A DNA stretch of 64,000 nt from Diphasiastrum complanatum (lineage: Eukaryota > Streptophyta > Lycopodiopsida > Lycopodiales > Lycopodiaceae), in assembly GCA_029204225.1 (NCBI GenBank), contig CM055100.1:24313106-24377105 (forward strand). Direction: 5' to 3'. Below the pieces are notes generated by a model. The model was not told the DNA's origin. It worked only from the letters and a program-made list of their open reading frames with translations, and searched no databases. Made by a program: the position numbers and the translations under genes. This document shows positions 22,221 through 34,408 of this stretch, piece by piece. Every line of letters starts with the position of its first letter. The first letter of the stretch is position 1.

Positions 22221-22890
22221 ACAACTAAAGCTGTGGAGAAACGCAGCTGCTGGCAGCTGCAGAGATGGTACTGCTGATTGATCAGTATAGTGTTTTTTAT
22301 AGATAATACAGCTAGATATGTATTATGGATGAGGTCAAATCTTTTGACTGTTAAAGTGAAGGGTATGAATCATTTCAGTACAATGAATGAGAAATCGTTC
22401 TCGGTTCCACAATCAGTTGTGTAAGCTTCACATGGATCGAAGCTTGGCGACGGTTTCGAACTAAATTGTAGTAAAAGCTAAAGTATTGTCATTCTTCTTC
22501 TTCTCGTGGTTTCGAAGAAGAAGCCAATGAAAAGACATGTCCTAGTTTATGGTTACAACTAATGACAATGTTCATATGTTCAAAGGGTAGAAGCAATTGT
22601 CTTACAAGTTGGGCCATGAAATGAAATATACTGAATTTTAGGAGTGGACTCATCTCTGGAAAAAATGCATTGTTGCTTTGGTCATGAGCACATTGAACTT
22701 TGTGATCATGCCATAAAGATGTTCTTAAAGCTTTTTTAATCATAAAATATGTCATTAAAAAAAGTAAGTCTCAACTGGTCTACATGTGACGAGACATAGT
22801 ACTAAGTAGTCTTCATGTGAAAGGAAATATGGTCACATTGGGGAGTGGTCCCACAGGACTCCATGTGAAAAGATAAGAGTCATAGGTGGT

Positions 22891-22893
<3 letters not shown>
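22221..22893. other. Upstream flank of LTP-like gene, otherwise unassigned
   Basis: Contains the presumptive promoter region; no ORF with recognisable content and no repeat identified. Confidence 0.4.
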
Positions 22894-22961
<68 letters not shown>

Positions 22962-22969
22962 TGTGTGTG
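22894..22969. repeat. Compound (GT)n(GA)n(GT)n microsatellite
   Basis: About 22 GT units (22,894-22,937), 12 GA units, then 4-5 GT units. Confidence 0.97.
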
Positions 22970-23566
22970 ACGAGCTTGCAAATTTTCGCCACAAACGGGC
23001 CATGCATTGTAGCCACTAGTTAGGAACCCTACATTGAGACAAAACAATCAGCTTAATTTTGGGTCCAATGTTCGAATTAAAAGAAAATTTGTGAATGCAC
23101 ATAACATTTAATATAATACCATGAATTGAACCAATTCACATGTTATCATCTAGTCACCATGTGTCATTGGCAAAGTATGGCATGATATCTCACAACAGGA
23201 ATATCAAATAGTGTTACGCTCATATGGTTAGAACTCATTAATAAATATGATGGTGATCTATGGTAGTTTGACCAGGCGTCTCGATGTATAGATTCAAGAT
23301 AGGTCTATATCCCTCAGTGTTTGGAGCAAGGCCAACTGTAATCTTGTCATGATATCCAAGCCTATGTGTTTCATTACATGGCTAGCCTCTTAAATACTCC
23401 TAAACTAATGAAAACAACAGGGATCTGCTTGATCAGAATCTAATTTTGTACAGGCAATTGCAAAAGAGTACGTCATTTTGGATCTTTGTACGTAGGCTTT
23501 TATTACGATCAAAGTTCTAGCTAGTTCCATTACTATACATTGCCGGTTTAATTTTCCCGAGTAATC
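22970..23566. other. Unassigned non-coding stretch
   Basis: AT-rich sequence between the microsatellite and a Copia fragment; nothing recognised. Confidence 0.4.
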
Positions 23567-24331
23567 TTGGTTGCTAGGGCTAATAGACAAGGTAGACTTT
23601 TCAAGCTTGATGCTTTTGTTATGGCTACCAAATTGGATGAAATGAAAAAGGAGATTGGTCTCAACCTTCCAAAGTTCCCTTTTAGCATCAATAAGATTGG
23701 TAAATCTTATGCAAAGTCTAACAAGCTTCCTTATGCTAGGTCTAGGTCAAGATCTAATATGCTTCTTGGAGATGTTCATCTTTGTGCTAAAAGTGTCGAG
23801 CTACTTGGTGCCAATACTTGGAGATTGTCAATTTTTGGTAGATTCATGGACATTTTCTTGTGTCAAGTATATCTTGAAGATTGACTTTCCTAGTGATGGG
23901 CATGAGGATGCACAAGATACTACTACTCAACCTCAAGAGACGGGTTGGAGAGGTAGAGATAAGCCTTTTGGTGCCGAGAAGGATTGAAGTTGCAGGTGAT
24001 AAATGCAAGGAGAAAGATGTACCGTGGGATACATTTTCACCAGGAAGTTGGTCATCACTCACATTTATTGTTTGGTTGCTGTAATTTTTCAGGGAGTTCA
24101 AAGTTTGAAACATGAGGAATCATTTCATTTACATTCGATTTGGTTCTTCATGTTTTAGTTATATCTTGATGTGTAAAATTGATGTAAGAAATAGTGAAGC
24201 ATTCAATTTGGACACTATTCTCTATATCAATTAGGAAAACTACTTTAGAAGAAAAGAGATCTATACTTAGGATGGAGATCATTTTAAAGTTGGATCAAAG
24301 TAGTATGGTTAAAAGTATGCCAAAACTAGTT
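23567..24331 (+). pseudogene. Degenerate Copia internal fragment (pre-integrase/integrase start)
   Basis: GRLFKLDAFVMATKLDEM, IGLNLPKFPFSINKIGKSYA, PYARSRSRS and DVHLCAKSVELLGANTW parallel the GAG-pre-integrase to integrase entry of plant Copia (usual pattern LxxVHxDLCGPxxxxSLGGN). Most key Cys/His residues and the remainder of pol are lost. It lies directly upstream of a 3' LTR in the same orientation, which supports the assignment. Confidence 0.5.
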
Positions 24332-24341
24332 GAAGAGGGAG
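24332..24341 (+). other. Copia polypurine tract
   Basis: GAAGAGGGAG immediately before the LTR's TGTGAGAG. Confidence 0.65.
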
Positions 24342-24770
24342 TGTGAGAGATTTCAACAAGTTTAGTCATATTTTGTTAAATTGTCAATTGAGGCCAAAAC
24401 TTATTTTAGACTTAGAGATAAACTTTTTGAAGTTATATTAGTTTAAAATACATTCAATAAACACTTTTTGAAAGTGTGGGAAAGTTGGTAGTCGAGTTTG
24501 AGAGAGATTCAAATTTGAACTTTGGGTACATTGAATCTAGTCCCAAAATAGTAGGGTTTTTCATATTGGAGGAAAAGCCAAGTGCCAAAGTAGGGTTTCG
24601 ACCTGCTATATATTGTTGTAACTCATGGAGAGGGATCTTCTCTCTTCTTTCTCTCATTTCATCATTATACATGGTTCTCTCTGGGTTCTACTACTCATTG
24701 GTGCACTCTCATGATGTTATCTTGCAATTCTATGTGTAGAATAATCATTTATTGCTATTTTCGGTTTCAC
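24342..24770 (+). repeat. Partial 3' LTR of the solo-LTR Copia family
   Basis: Matches the LTR at 28,780 from its first base (TGTGAGAGATTTCAAC) through TTTTCGGTTTCAC, then is replaced at about 24,771 by the 570-bp tandem array. The last third of the LTR is missing. Confidence 0.88.
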
Positions 24771-24955
24771 AAAAAATCACCAAACCGTACAATTATATCC
24801 TATTAATGTTCGACATGCTCCCTCCCTGCGACGTTTGGGATTTCTTGTGAAACTTATCTTCCACCAAGAGACATTTGAACCACGCCTTTAACGGAAGAAA
24901 ACAAGGGCTACACACCTTCCTAGAATTGGGACTACGATTACCTTTAACTCTTTAT

Positions 24956-25070
<115 letters not shown>

Positions 25071-25248
25071 CTATCTCTCGCTCTCTATCTCTAAGCATGA
25101 AACATAACTAATATATAGCACATAAATTAAGATCCTATAAATTAGAGTACCATGAACTAGTAAGCATGAAACATAAATCAAGATACTACGAATTAGGGTA
25201 GCATGAACTAGTAAGCTTGCGACATAAACGAATGGCATCATACTTACA

Positions 25249-25250
25249 CG

Positions 25251-25281
<31 letters not shown>
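25249..25281. repeat. (CA)n microsatellite
   Basis: About 14 CA units with a CG-containing start, followed by CCCTAAA-like motifs. Confidence 0.95.
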
Positions 25282-25532
25282 CTGAAACCCTCAACCCTAA
25301 ACACACACGAAGAAAAAAAAAAGAACATAGTAAAGTGCTAATCAAAACTCCCAAATCGTACGATTATATCCTATTCTAGAATATCACCACATGCTCCCTC
25401 CCTACGACGTTTGGGCTTTCTTGTGAAACTTATCTTCCACCAAGAAACATTTGAACCATGTCTTTAACGGAAGAAAACAAGGGCTACACACCTTCCTAGA
25501 ATTGGGAGTGTTGGCTACCTTTAACTCTTTAT

Positions 25533-25671
<139 letters not shown>

Positions 25672-26115
25672 ATCCCTCGCTCTCTATCTCTAAGCATGAA
25701 ACATAACTAATATATGGCACATAAATTAAGATCCTACAAATTAGAGTAGCATGAACTAGTAAGCATGCAACATAAATCAAGATATACGAATTAGGGTAGC
25801 ATGAACTAGTAAGCTTTCAACATAAACTTGAATGACATCGTACTTACACGCACACGCATACACACACACCCTAAACCCTAAACACACATGAAGAGAAAAA
25901 AAAAAGAACATAGTAGAGTGGTAATCAAAACTCCCGAACTATACAATTATATCCTATTCCAAAATGTCACCACATGCTCCCTCCCTGCGGCATTTGAAAT
26001 TTCTTGTGAAACTTATCTTCCAACAAGAAACATTTGAACCATGCCTTTAACAGAAGAAAACAAGGGCTACACACCTTCCTAGAATTGGGAGTGTTGGTGA
26101 CCTTCAACTCTTTAT

Positions 26116-26188
<73 letters not shown>

Positions 26189-26309
26189 TCACATTATTGT
26201 TATTTTTTATGTCAAAACACTAAAAAAACCCTAACCCTAAAATGCCCGCTCTCTCTCACGTCCCTCTCTCTCCTCTCTCACCATCTCTCTCTTTCACCCT
26301 CCATCTGCG

Positions 26310-26311
<2 letters not shown>

Positions 26312-26367
<56 letters not shown>
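26312..26367. repeat. (CT)n microsatellite
   Basis: About 28 CT units followed by CCATCTGCG and a shorter CT run. Telomere-like ACCCTAACCCTAAAA lies 80 bp upstream, near 26,227. Confidence 0.96.
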
Positions 26368-26370
<3 letters not shown>

Positions 26371-26709
26371 TGCGCTCTCTCTCTCTCCAAAAAGCAAATC
26401 CAAGAAGTCCGCTGCATGTTTGCACAATTACGTAAAAAGACAACAGCTAAAGACCGTCTTTCCAACTTGCTATTGTTCTTGCCATGCCATCGTATCCTCC
26501 TACATCCACAATACCACGCTAATAATCTGACATTCAATTTGCACTGACAAGCCTCCGCCCAAGTCTGCCTTGTATAGGATTTTGCAAATTCTGCATCGAG
26601 ACAACAAGAACAAACAAACAAGGGCATACATGGATGGAGCTCTTGAGCAGCAACCAGAAACAATGCAGATTAAATTCAGATTCAGTTCCTTACGATCAAG
26701 GCAATAAAG

Positions 26710-26711
<2 letters not shown>

Positions 26712-26776
<65 letters not shown>
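26712..26776. repeat. (CT)n microsatellite
   Basis: About 32 CT units. Confidence 0.96.
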
Positions 26777-26780
<4 letters not shown>

Positions 26781-26960
26781 GCACTCACTCTCGAAAATTC
26801 TCTTTCCAAAAATTTCTAGAGGCACATGTTCTCTCTCTGAAATGAATGTGTCTGCATTTCAACTCCACTTCAGATGCCTTTCAACTGGCCATCAAATACG
26901 TTTTAGGAAAAATGTGGCCCAATCAAAATGCAAGAAACACTTTTTCTCCATCACTCCTGA

Positions 26961-26961
<1 letters not shown>

Positions 26962-27026
<65 letters not shown>
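26962..27026. repeat. (CT)n microsatellite
   Basis: About 32 CT units; sixth long CT tract within 2.1 kb, all with C and T on the plus strand. Confidence 0.96.
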
Positions 27027-27029
<3 letters not shown>

Positions 27030-27549
27030 TCTTTATTGTTTGCATTTGATTGTTTTTTGGATCCATTTGATGGTGGTTTTTATGTAATGTGCTAAAGTAA
27101 TTTTATTAATACGGTCACTTCCTAGGTCTTGCTAGACTGAGACTAACATTTGTTGATGGATTTGTTGGACTCAACTTGTATGTATTCTTTAAAAAGCCAA
27201 GTATACTACTACCAAGCCACTAAGATTGAGAAACCATATTCTCAACAAGACTATCAAGGCTCTCAAATCAAATAATGGTTGACAATTATTGGTCAGTCTA
27301 TACTTGAAGGACAAACGTATTTGTTGAGAGTGGGAATCAATTGTTTTCTTAGGCCAACTATGGAGTTCGCCAACGGGTTCATAAAAACATTTTCTAAAAA
27401 GTCCATCGAATCAAGGACAAACATAATAAGGGAGCAACAAGGCTTCAATGTGGTGAAAGATTATAAGAAATGTTGTAGTGTTGAGTCACATTTTGTTCAT
27501 TTTGATGTATCAACTGGGGCGAGAATTTTGTAATCTTGATATATCAGTT
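27027..27549. other. Unassigned stretch, possible retroelement remnant
   Basis: A short plus-strand frame (27,279-27,533) reads MTIIGQSILEGQTYLL and on; I do not recognise it. No LTR border seen. Confidence 0.35.
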
Positions 27550-28430
27550 GAGGTGGTAATAATCTAGCATTATTCAAGCACAACTTGCCAATGTTTATCA
27601 TAGATCTGTTTATGATATGTAAAAATGTATGAGCAGAGGTCGAAATGCACCTTTGAATAAGTGATGGTATACTGCCTTAAACAGATCCACATATTTCGAG
27701 GTCTGTTCTGACCTCCAGTAATTCCAACCCATTATCAACATTGGCACAACTTGCCAATGTTTACCAGATATTTGTTTATGAAATTTTTAATGAGCAGAGG
27801 TCGAAATGCACCTTTGAATAAGTGATGGTATACTGCCTTAAATAGATCCACATCTCGACCTTCACTGATTCCAACCCATTATCAACAGATTCATCAATAC
27901 AGGTAGAGAATTGTTTCTAAAATATTAGACCTCGGCCCCGACACTACGGCCTCTTCATGATTTGTCCTTCTGACCTCCTTAGCAAAACACGCTTTTTGGT
28001 GTTTTGCATCCCTTTGGTCTTTTGGCTGTTCGCTCTCTCTGATGGTGGTCACTGCTATATAACTACCACGTTGAGAAGCATTCATCAGTAGTTGGAGGAT
28101 TCTATTATTGCGTAGATCAGTCATCTAGAGTCTATTCTAAATCACCATTGTAACCCTTCTTCAGGGTGCACGAATTGGATAGCACCATCATATGTACTGG
28201 TTTAATTATCAGAATTTCAGTTTCATGTTTATTGTTTCTTGTCTATGCTAATTTAGTTGTCAATTATAATATACAATCTACCATTTATGAGGTGGTAACA
28301 ATCTAGCATTGTTCAGGCACAACTTGCCAATGTTTACTTGAGATCTGTTTATGAAATGTAAAAATGTATGAGCAGAGGTCGGAATGCACCTCGGAATAAG
28401 AGATGGTATACTACATTAAACATATCCATA
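27550..28430. repeat. Three copies of a 166-bp repeat unit, one displaced
   Basis: CACAACTTGCCAATGTTTA begins units at 27,579, 27,745 and 28,318. Each continues GAGCAGAGGTCG(A/G)AATGCACC and GATGGTATACT. The first two are adjacent (166-bp period). About 0.4 kb of different sequence separates the third, whose upstream flank (GAGGTGGTAA.AATCTAGCATT) also matches that of the first. So a larger duplication (period 739) includes the unit. Confidence 0.85.
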
Positions 28431-28433
28431 TAT

Positions 28434-28676
28434 TCACACTCTTGATGCAGACTTGGATTCATAAAGCTTCTTCAAAGCTTCCAAAGCCTCCAAAGATGAT
28501 GTGCAGTTACCAATCTCCTTGAGAAGTTCATTGGTAACATTCATCTTTATCATGTTTAGAGCCCTTTTGGCCCTCTTATCATACCTCATTTGATCTCGTT
28601 GAGTTGTTGGTCTCTCCTCCAAACCTATAACAATATTCAAAACATCATTCATCTCAAGAAGTGATTCCATATTCAC
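28434..28676 (-). pseudogene. Copia gag fragment
   Basis: On the minus strand MNDVLNIVIGLEERPTTQRD, YDKRAKRALNMIKMNVT and EALEALKKLYESKS follow the UBN2-type Copia Gag pattern (usually ...dvWevVeG...P..., ...d..Ak.aI...l...l...i....tA.e.W..L...Y). A short remnant with no knuckle. Confidence 0.7.
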
Positions 28677-28779
28677 TTTTCACAATGAATAGTTACTTGA
28701 GGTAAGCCTATCATCGCCTTATTGTGAAATGGATGCCAAAACTTTTATGTATACTAACTAATAGCTACAATGTCAATAC

Positions 28780-29800
28780 TATGAGAGATTTCAACAAGTT
28801 TAGTCATATTTTGTTAAATTGTCAATTGAGGCCAAAACTTATTTTAGACTTAGAGATAAACTTTTTGAAGTTATATTAGTTTAAAATACATTCAATAAAC
28901 ACTTTTTGAAAGTGTGGGAAAGTTGGTAGTCGAGTTTGAGAGAGATTCAAATTTGAACTTTGGGTACATTGAATCTAGTCCCAAAATAGTAGGGTTTTTC
29001 ATATTGGAGGAAAAGCCAAGTGGCAAAGTAGGGTTTGGACCTGTTATATTTTGTTGTAACTCATGGAGAAAGGGATCTTCTCTCTTCTCTCTCTCATTTC
29101 ATCATTATACATGGTTCTCTTTGGGTTCTACTACTCATTGGTGCACTCTCATGATGTTATCTTGCAATTCTATGTGTAGAATGATAATTTATTGTTATTT
29201 TCGGTTTCACACGTGTGAAATACAGTCATTAGAGGAGTTCTAAATCCAAAAAAGACCCTTTGTAAAGATTCTTTTTATATTTTTTCTCAATTTTTTTACA
29301 CATGGGCCAATCAAAACACTCAAATTTGAAATCTACGTAACATAACTTTTTGAGTCCACATTTTGATTTCACACTAAAAATGGCATAACTTTTTAGTGGT
29401 AAATCCAAATTTAGCGGAGTTTGGTGCATTGGAAAGCGCTCGACAAGGGCTTTCCAATGATTTGTTACATGACATACTTTTGAGCTACAATCAAAAAATT
29501 ATGGCAAGTAAAAAGTACTGAGTGTTATAATATTTTAATAATATAAACTACATCTTGCACGAATTTTTAAAGGGTCTTTTTGGAGCTCCAAACTCCTCTA
29601 TTGAGGATATTGTAATTGTACAAAAAGCAACTATATTTTATGTTTTGGTTCATATTTAATCAGTGTCTCTTAGAGTTTGCATCTCATTTTGTATGTAGAT
29701 GTTGATTTTTCTACATTGACAGGATTGTTGGTTTGCTCTTTTTTGTAACCAAAGATCAGGGACATAGATTTAGATCTTGAATGATCTGAAATCCTTCACA
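28780..29800 (+). repeat. Copia 5' LTR of the solo-LTR family, carrying a MITE
   Basis: Begins TATGAGAGATTTCAAC (first G mutated to A) and ends ATCCTTCACA, directly followed by the primer site. It is 1,021 bp because of a 371-bp insertion at 29,230-29,600; without it the length matches the 654-bp solo LTR at 1,856. Confidence 0.9.
29230..29600. mobile_element. Non-autonomous inverted-repeat element (MITE) inside the LTR
   Basis: A 371-bp insertion absent from the other LTR copies, with about 30-bp terminal inverted repeats. The left end is TAGAGGAGTTCTAAATCC... and the complement of the right end is TAGAGGAGTTTGGAGCTCC..., and both continue AAAAAGACCCTTT. An internal hairpin pairs CATTGGAAAG with CTTTCCAATG near 29,428-29,461. 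No ORF. A clean target duplication is not obvious. Confidence 0.8.
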
Positions 29801-29812
29801 TGGTATCAGAGC
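29801..29812 (+). other. Copia primer-binding site
   Basis: TGGTATCAGAGC directly abuts the LTR end; it identifies this LTR family as Copia. Confidence 0.9.
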
Positions 29813-30343
29813 TATTGTGTTTCAGGTTATGAAAGGATCAACCACATTTATTAAAGATTTGGAGGAATTACTAATGCTAGAGCATGCTAGATTGATTTCT
29901 ACTCAAAAATCAGCATTTTTGCATATGTAGGTTGGATCTTTTGTAGGTCAAAACTCAATATACGGTTATATATTTGATCAATTCCGATTTCAGACTTGGT
30001 TTACTAAAATTAGTCAATTTTTTGTGCATTAGGAAGGTCTCATTAGAGGCTACAAGATGATGTATCAAGTTTTTAGAGATTTATTTGAGATATTCAATTT
30101 TTTGTGATTGTGTCCAAACCCTAATTTTGATTGGATCTCTAGTTTGTGAGGCTACTGAACTTCATTTGAGTGTGTTTCAATTTTAGGAAGTGAAAAAAAT
30201 CATTAAATTGAGGATAGATCATAGGTTGATCAAGATTTCACTATTCTATGTATTGATTTTCTAGTTAGAAGTGCTAGAAGAGATTTGAGAGGTTCCATAT
30301 CTTTGTGATTTCTTCTTGAGTTCATTTGTCTATATTTTTAGCC

Positions 30344-30346
<3 letters not shown>
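29813..30346 (+). other. Copia leader remnant, non-coding
   Basis: AT-rich sequence after the primer site with no gag readable; it runs into a GA microsatellite and then a different (DNA-transposon-like) sequence. Confidence 0.5.

Positions 30347-30420
<74 letters not shown>
30347..30420. repeat. (GA)37 microsatellite
   Basis: About 74 nt of uninterrupted GA. Confidence 0.97.
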
Positions 30421-30422
<2 letters not shown>

Positions 30423-31104
30423 TGGTGATGGTTTTTTTACTATTTTTGAGACTCTCATTGGTTTTTTGCAGTATTCATCTCTCTTATTATGTTGCCAGAG
30501 GGTGGATCCCCTAGCTAGAGGTCAGGCCATAGTCAGGGGTCATCTCGTCTTTTCTCTATGAGTGAGACTGATCTCATTAGCTACCTTTATCAGTTGCTTT
30601 CCTTGCAGTAGGATAGGGTCTTAGAGCGATTGAGGGCTCGATGCGAGGCTCGTAGCTCCAACAGATTGGTTGAGGAGATTCAGTTGACTCCTCATGTAGA
30701 CTGGTCACATGTTTCCTTTTCTCGTGAGGGTCACTCGAACGAGGGTCACACCCCCACCCATGGCGCTACTGCCAGTGCTTCTTCCCGACACTCTCGGGAG
30801 AGGAGGAGGAGTCGCCTTGATGTTTCCTATTGTGGAGGATGTGGCGATGACCCTGATCTCCCTGATGTGGTCATGAGTCCTGCACGTCCACGTAGCACAT
30901 CTTGTCATGGGGAGTCCCTAATTTGAGAGACACTGACCCAGGAAGCTACATGTACGGGCACGTGAAAATGTGACTCCTACATCTGTCACACCTCAGCTCC
31001 CAGCTACATGTTTCAGCATGGAATTTTCAGCCCACTCCCTTCCAGTCCCCCCCTAGCTATTCTCCCATCCCGACGCCCCCTACTGGCTATTCTCCCCTCA
31101 ATAA

Positions 31105-31124
31105 CCCCCCCCCCCCCCCCCCCC
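31105..31124 (+). repeat. Poly-C run (20 nt)
   Basis: Homopolymer of 20 C within the Pro-rich linker; its complement is a G-run that could stack as a quadruplex. Confidence 0.95.
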
Positions 31125-31240
31125 ATTGCCTATTCTCCCCCCTAATACACCACATAACCCCACATCATCAGTATTCTCCCGTCAATGAGACATCTCCAAT
31201 ACCTGAGGCCACCCCCGCAGACACTCCCAAGGCCACATCT

Positions 31241-31415
31241 CCCATATAGGAGGCCACCCCCATAGACACTCCCATGGCCACAACTCCACCAGCTGCCATC
31301 CCGTCGTCGTATGACATAGATAGGAATGGTCACATCATTGAGATTAACCGTGATAAGAGGGTCATCACGCGCATGAGGAAGCTCATGTATGTACACTTTC
31401 CCAGAGATATTTTTC
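31241..31415 (+). repeat. Left copy of the 174-bp duplication flanking an LTR fragment
   Basis: CCCATATAGGAGGCCACCC through CCCAGAGATATTTTTC is repeated at 31,975-32,149 with about 13 mismatches. It encodes the start of the conserved block. Confidence 0.9.
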
Positions 31416-31974
31416 CTAGCCTATCCTCACCCAAGATCCAAGCAATCTAGCATCAAGGAGATGAAATTAGTTATCATGTGTAGGTTCGTTCCCATGAGAG
31501 CGATAGCATATCTCAGATTACAGCATGAATGGAAGATCTTCATCTAACTCTAACATCCATTAACCCTAAGCATTAACACTACAAGTATTACCACTACTCC
31601 ATTAACACTACAATCCACAACGAAGATAACTTGCTCTTTTTCTCTCTCCCTTTCTCTCTCACAAAAAGTATCAAAAATAGCAATTCCCATAACATTCAAA
31701 TCCAAAAATTAGCAAATGCAACAAAAGCATGAGAGATGGAGGAAAAGTGATAGAGAGCAAGGACATTCACAAATCCATTTCATAAGAGAACCAATCTTCT
31801 TGTATTGAAATGAGGATATGAACATGAGGAGCAACTCGAGTTGGCCCCTATTTATAGTGGAGAGGAGGGCCTTGGCCTCAAAATCCTATTGGCCCATTTC
31901 TACCTCCCTAACTATTCAAACTTAAGCAAGAGTGAGAACCCATTCAATAATTGGAGGGAATTTGAACCAATTCT
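31416..31974 (-). repeat. Internal fragment of the gypsy LTR
   Basis: The reverse complement of roughly 10,050-10,592 of the LTR at 9,857-10,617, including its TATA region (CTATTTATAGTGG here) and the GGGTTAATG-like repeats. Both LTR ends are missing (about 190 bp and 25 bp), so it did not arrive as a normal insertion or form as a solo LTR. Confidence 0.85.
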
Positions 31975-32149
31975 CCCATATAGGAGGCCACCCTCGTAGA
32001 CACTACCATGGCCACAACTCCACCAGCTGCCATCTCATCGTCGTATGGCATAGACATGAATGGTCACATCATTGAGAATAACCGTGGTAAGAGGGTCATT
32101 ACGCGCATGAGGAAGCTCATGTATGTACACTCTCCCAGAGATATTTTTC
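31975..32149 (+). repeat. Right copy of the 174-bp duplication
   Basis: Partner of 31,241-31,415; the gene continues from this copy. Confidence 0.9.
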
Positions 32150-32760
32150 ATGACTGGCGCGATGTCAGTGATGACCGCAAGAATCGCGTCATTGAACAAC
32201 TACGTAGTGAGCTCTTTGTCCCATTCCAGGACATGGAATTTGCACGAAATGGATGAGGAGCCGCATGGGATCTACGATGAGCCTTTGCAAATCGGCGATC
32301 CGAGATGCAATGAAAGCCGAGAGAGCCAAGCCTTCCTACGTGGAGAAAGAGGGCTAGAAGTATGCGAAGAAAGAGTATTGAGATAGTGCAGATTGCTTCA
32401 GGCAGCAGTGAGAGGCAGCCAGAGTCCCTGACTAGAGACCATGGGGGCTTCTCACTTGGGAAGTGGTAGCGAGGGATATTTTCGAGCCCACTTTGTAAGT
32501 CTACCCTATACCCATTTGTGTAATTTGACTATTGATTGTCTTTTCTTTTTTTTTTGCTCTTGGGGGTTTTTTTTAAGACGCATTGGAATAAAATGCTCTC
32601 TTTATATGATCAAAATTTTCAATGTTTGTGTAGTGATTCGTTGTGGGGCAGTCTCCCACACATGACGAGTACATGTATGGTATGCCCACAGTACGCAGGC
32701 AGTACTCGAGTTATTGGAGAGGCAGGGCATGTATATAAACTGGAATGCTGCTCCTCAGGT

Positions 32761-33968
32761 ACGACATTATATCCATTTTATGTTCGTTAAACTTGCTATT
32801 CTCTCCCACTCCCATACAATTTTTTGAAAGACTAATTCATGTGTCTTGCGCGTACAGGAATGTTAGATGATATTTTTGCACGAGAAATTGGGCTACTTTT
32901 AGAGCGATTTTCACAATTTTGTAAAAACCGACATGTCAAACCCGGATATTAATAGTAAAATTGGCACCAAGTTGCCTATAGTTAGGGGTCCCAGCCCATC
33001 CAAAATGTGGTTAGAGAGAATTTTGAGGCCTTAGAATTGGCCCATAAAATATTTTATGGCCTTAAAATTGGCCCGCTTATGCGAATTGTAATAGCCGACG
33101 ACGCCGTGCAAATTTTCAAATGTATTGTGACTTTTACTAATATAAAACCGAAGGATTGTGTTTCAGGTTGCTGCTCAGTAGGAAGAGGGGGCTCATTCAC
33201 CACAATTGCGGAATGGCGAGACAAAAAATCCAAAAGCAAGCAAAAAGGTCCACAAAGTGTGATGGCCAATATCAAGAAAAAGGGAAGATGGCTTTAGACC
33301 ACATAAGGGCTAAGGAAAATAGCCATGAAGCATTCTAATAGCCACATGGGAAAAAAGGCCAAATCAACAATTAATGTCAAAGGGGGCCTAACTCCATAAG
33401 TTGAGCAACAATCAAGAGGAAGAAAGGGTTGAAAAAAAACTAGCACCATTTAAGAGGCTAACTCTTGTGCAAAAAGAGCCAAGCAATTAATACAAAAGGA
33501 AGAAGAGGAGCATTTATGTTGGGGATGTGATACACAAAGATCCCAAAAGCCCAAATACAACTAAGCATGAGGGTTTTTTTTTTTTTGGCACATGGAGAAA
33601 GAGGGCAAATCAACATATAATGCTTGAAATTAAGTGTGCAACGCTGAGAAGGGTAATAAAAATGGCACAATGGCAATGTGAAGGAAAGAGAGCTGGGCCT
33701 CACCCCATAAAAGAGTCTGAACGTGCTGCATGGAGAGGGGTCAATTTTTTTTCAATGAGAACAATGAGTTTATTCTGCATGCTATGTCTTCCACGCTGAG
33801 CTCCCATCACTCCTGTGTGAACTAGCTATGGTGCTAAGGTTTCTTGTTAGGATCAAGGGTGTTGTCTCATGCTGATACTACCTTGTGAGCTATGATGATT
33901 TTTTATGTTGCTGCTTTACATATCTCACCATCAAGGCTAGTTTTTTACTGCCATCTCATGCTGAAATG
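32761..33968. other. Unassigned stretch downstream of locus I
   Basis: Probably includes 3' exons or flank of locus I (an acceptor-like TTTCAG at about 33,163). No domain recognised and no repeat found elsewhere in the window. Confidence 0.35.
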
Positions 33969-34408
33969 TTGGAGTTTCCTTTGAACTCTGAGAAATGGTG
34001 TTGAAGGTTGTGTTTTAGAAAATGTTGAGTGTGCTTAATGCTTAGCTCTCAGTGATCAAGGCTATCTTCTTTACTCTCAACATCAATCTCCATCTTGAGT
34101 CATGAGAGTCAGCTGGTTCTGAGAGAGCCATCCTTTTGCTTTGTGAGGAATGACAATACTTGTTGAATGCCAATGCATTGTAAGGAGACCCATTGCTCCA
34201 CCAAGCTTTGTAAACTATCCATGTTGTGACGTAGCCATTGTTTTGAGAGAAGCCAGGGCTGCAAGAAGCTATTGAAGTTGTGCTTTGAGAGAAGGCATGC
34301 TTTAAGAAACCAATTCACAACACTACTTGTGGTTAAATTATGAGGTAGAGCGTTGCCAGGCAGTGTAGCAGCAAGCAAGGCACGACCAGTAGCAGTGGCC
34401 GTGAGCAG

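Larger units (their letters stand above)
30490..32760 (+). pseudogene. Locus I: Ptta/En/Spm-associated (Transposase_24-like) gene, broken
   Basis: The same gene as at 37,534 and 49,706. The N-terminal Ser/Arg-rich part (30,600-30,920: ERLRARCEARSS, SSRHSRERRRSR) is followed by a Pro-rich linker with a run of 20 C (31,105-31,124). The conserved block is GHIIENNRGKRVITRMRKLM, SPRDIFHDWRDVSDDRKNRV, IEQLRSELF (32,060-32,250). A donor GTAAGTCTACCC near 32,494 is conserved with locus III. The downstream exon carries GSLPHMTSTCMV. The pattern resembles the plant transposase-associated domain of Ptta/En/Spm elements; no DDE catalytic domain is visible. It is interrupted by stops, a gypsy LTR fragment (31,416-31,974) and a 174-bp duplication. 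Confidence 0.6.

Noticed and set aside
21920-22222. A 100-codon minus-strand frame overlapping the LTP-like start
   Set aside because: It has no cysteine pattern or signal peptide and lies out of frame across the LTP-like leader; a shadow frame.
26114-26784. Open frames made of Leu-Ser or Arg-Glu repeats over (CT)n tracts
   Set aside because: They are translations of microsatellites, present in several frames, with no conserved sequence outside the repeat.
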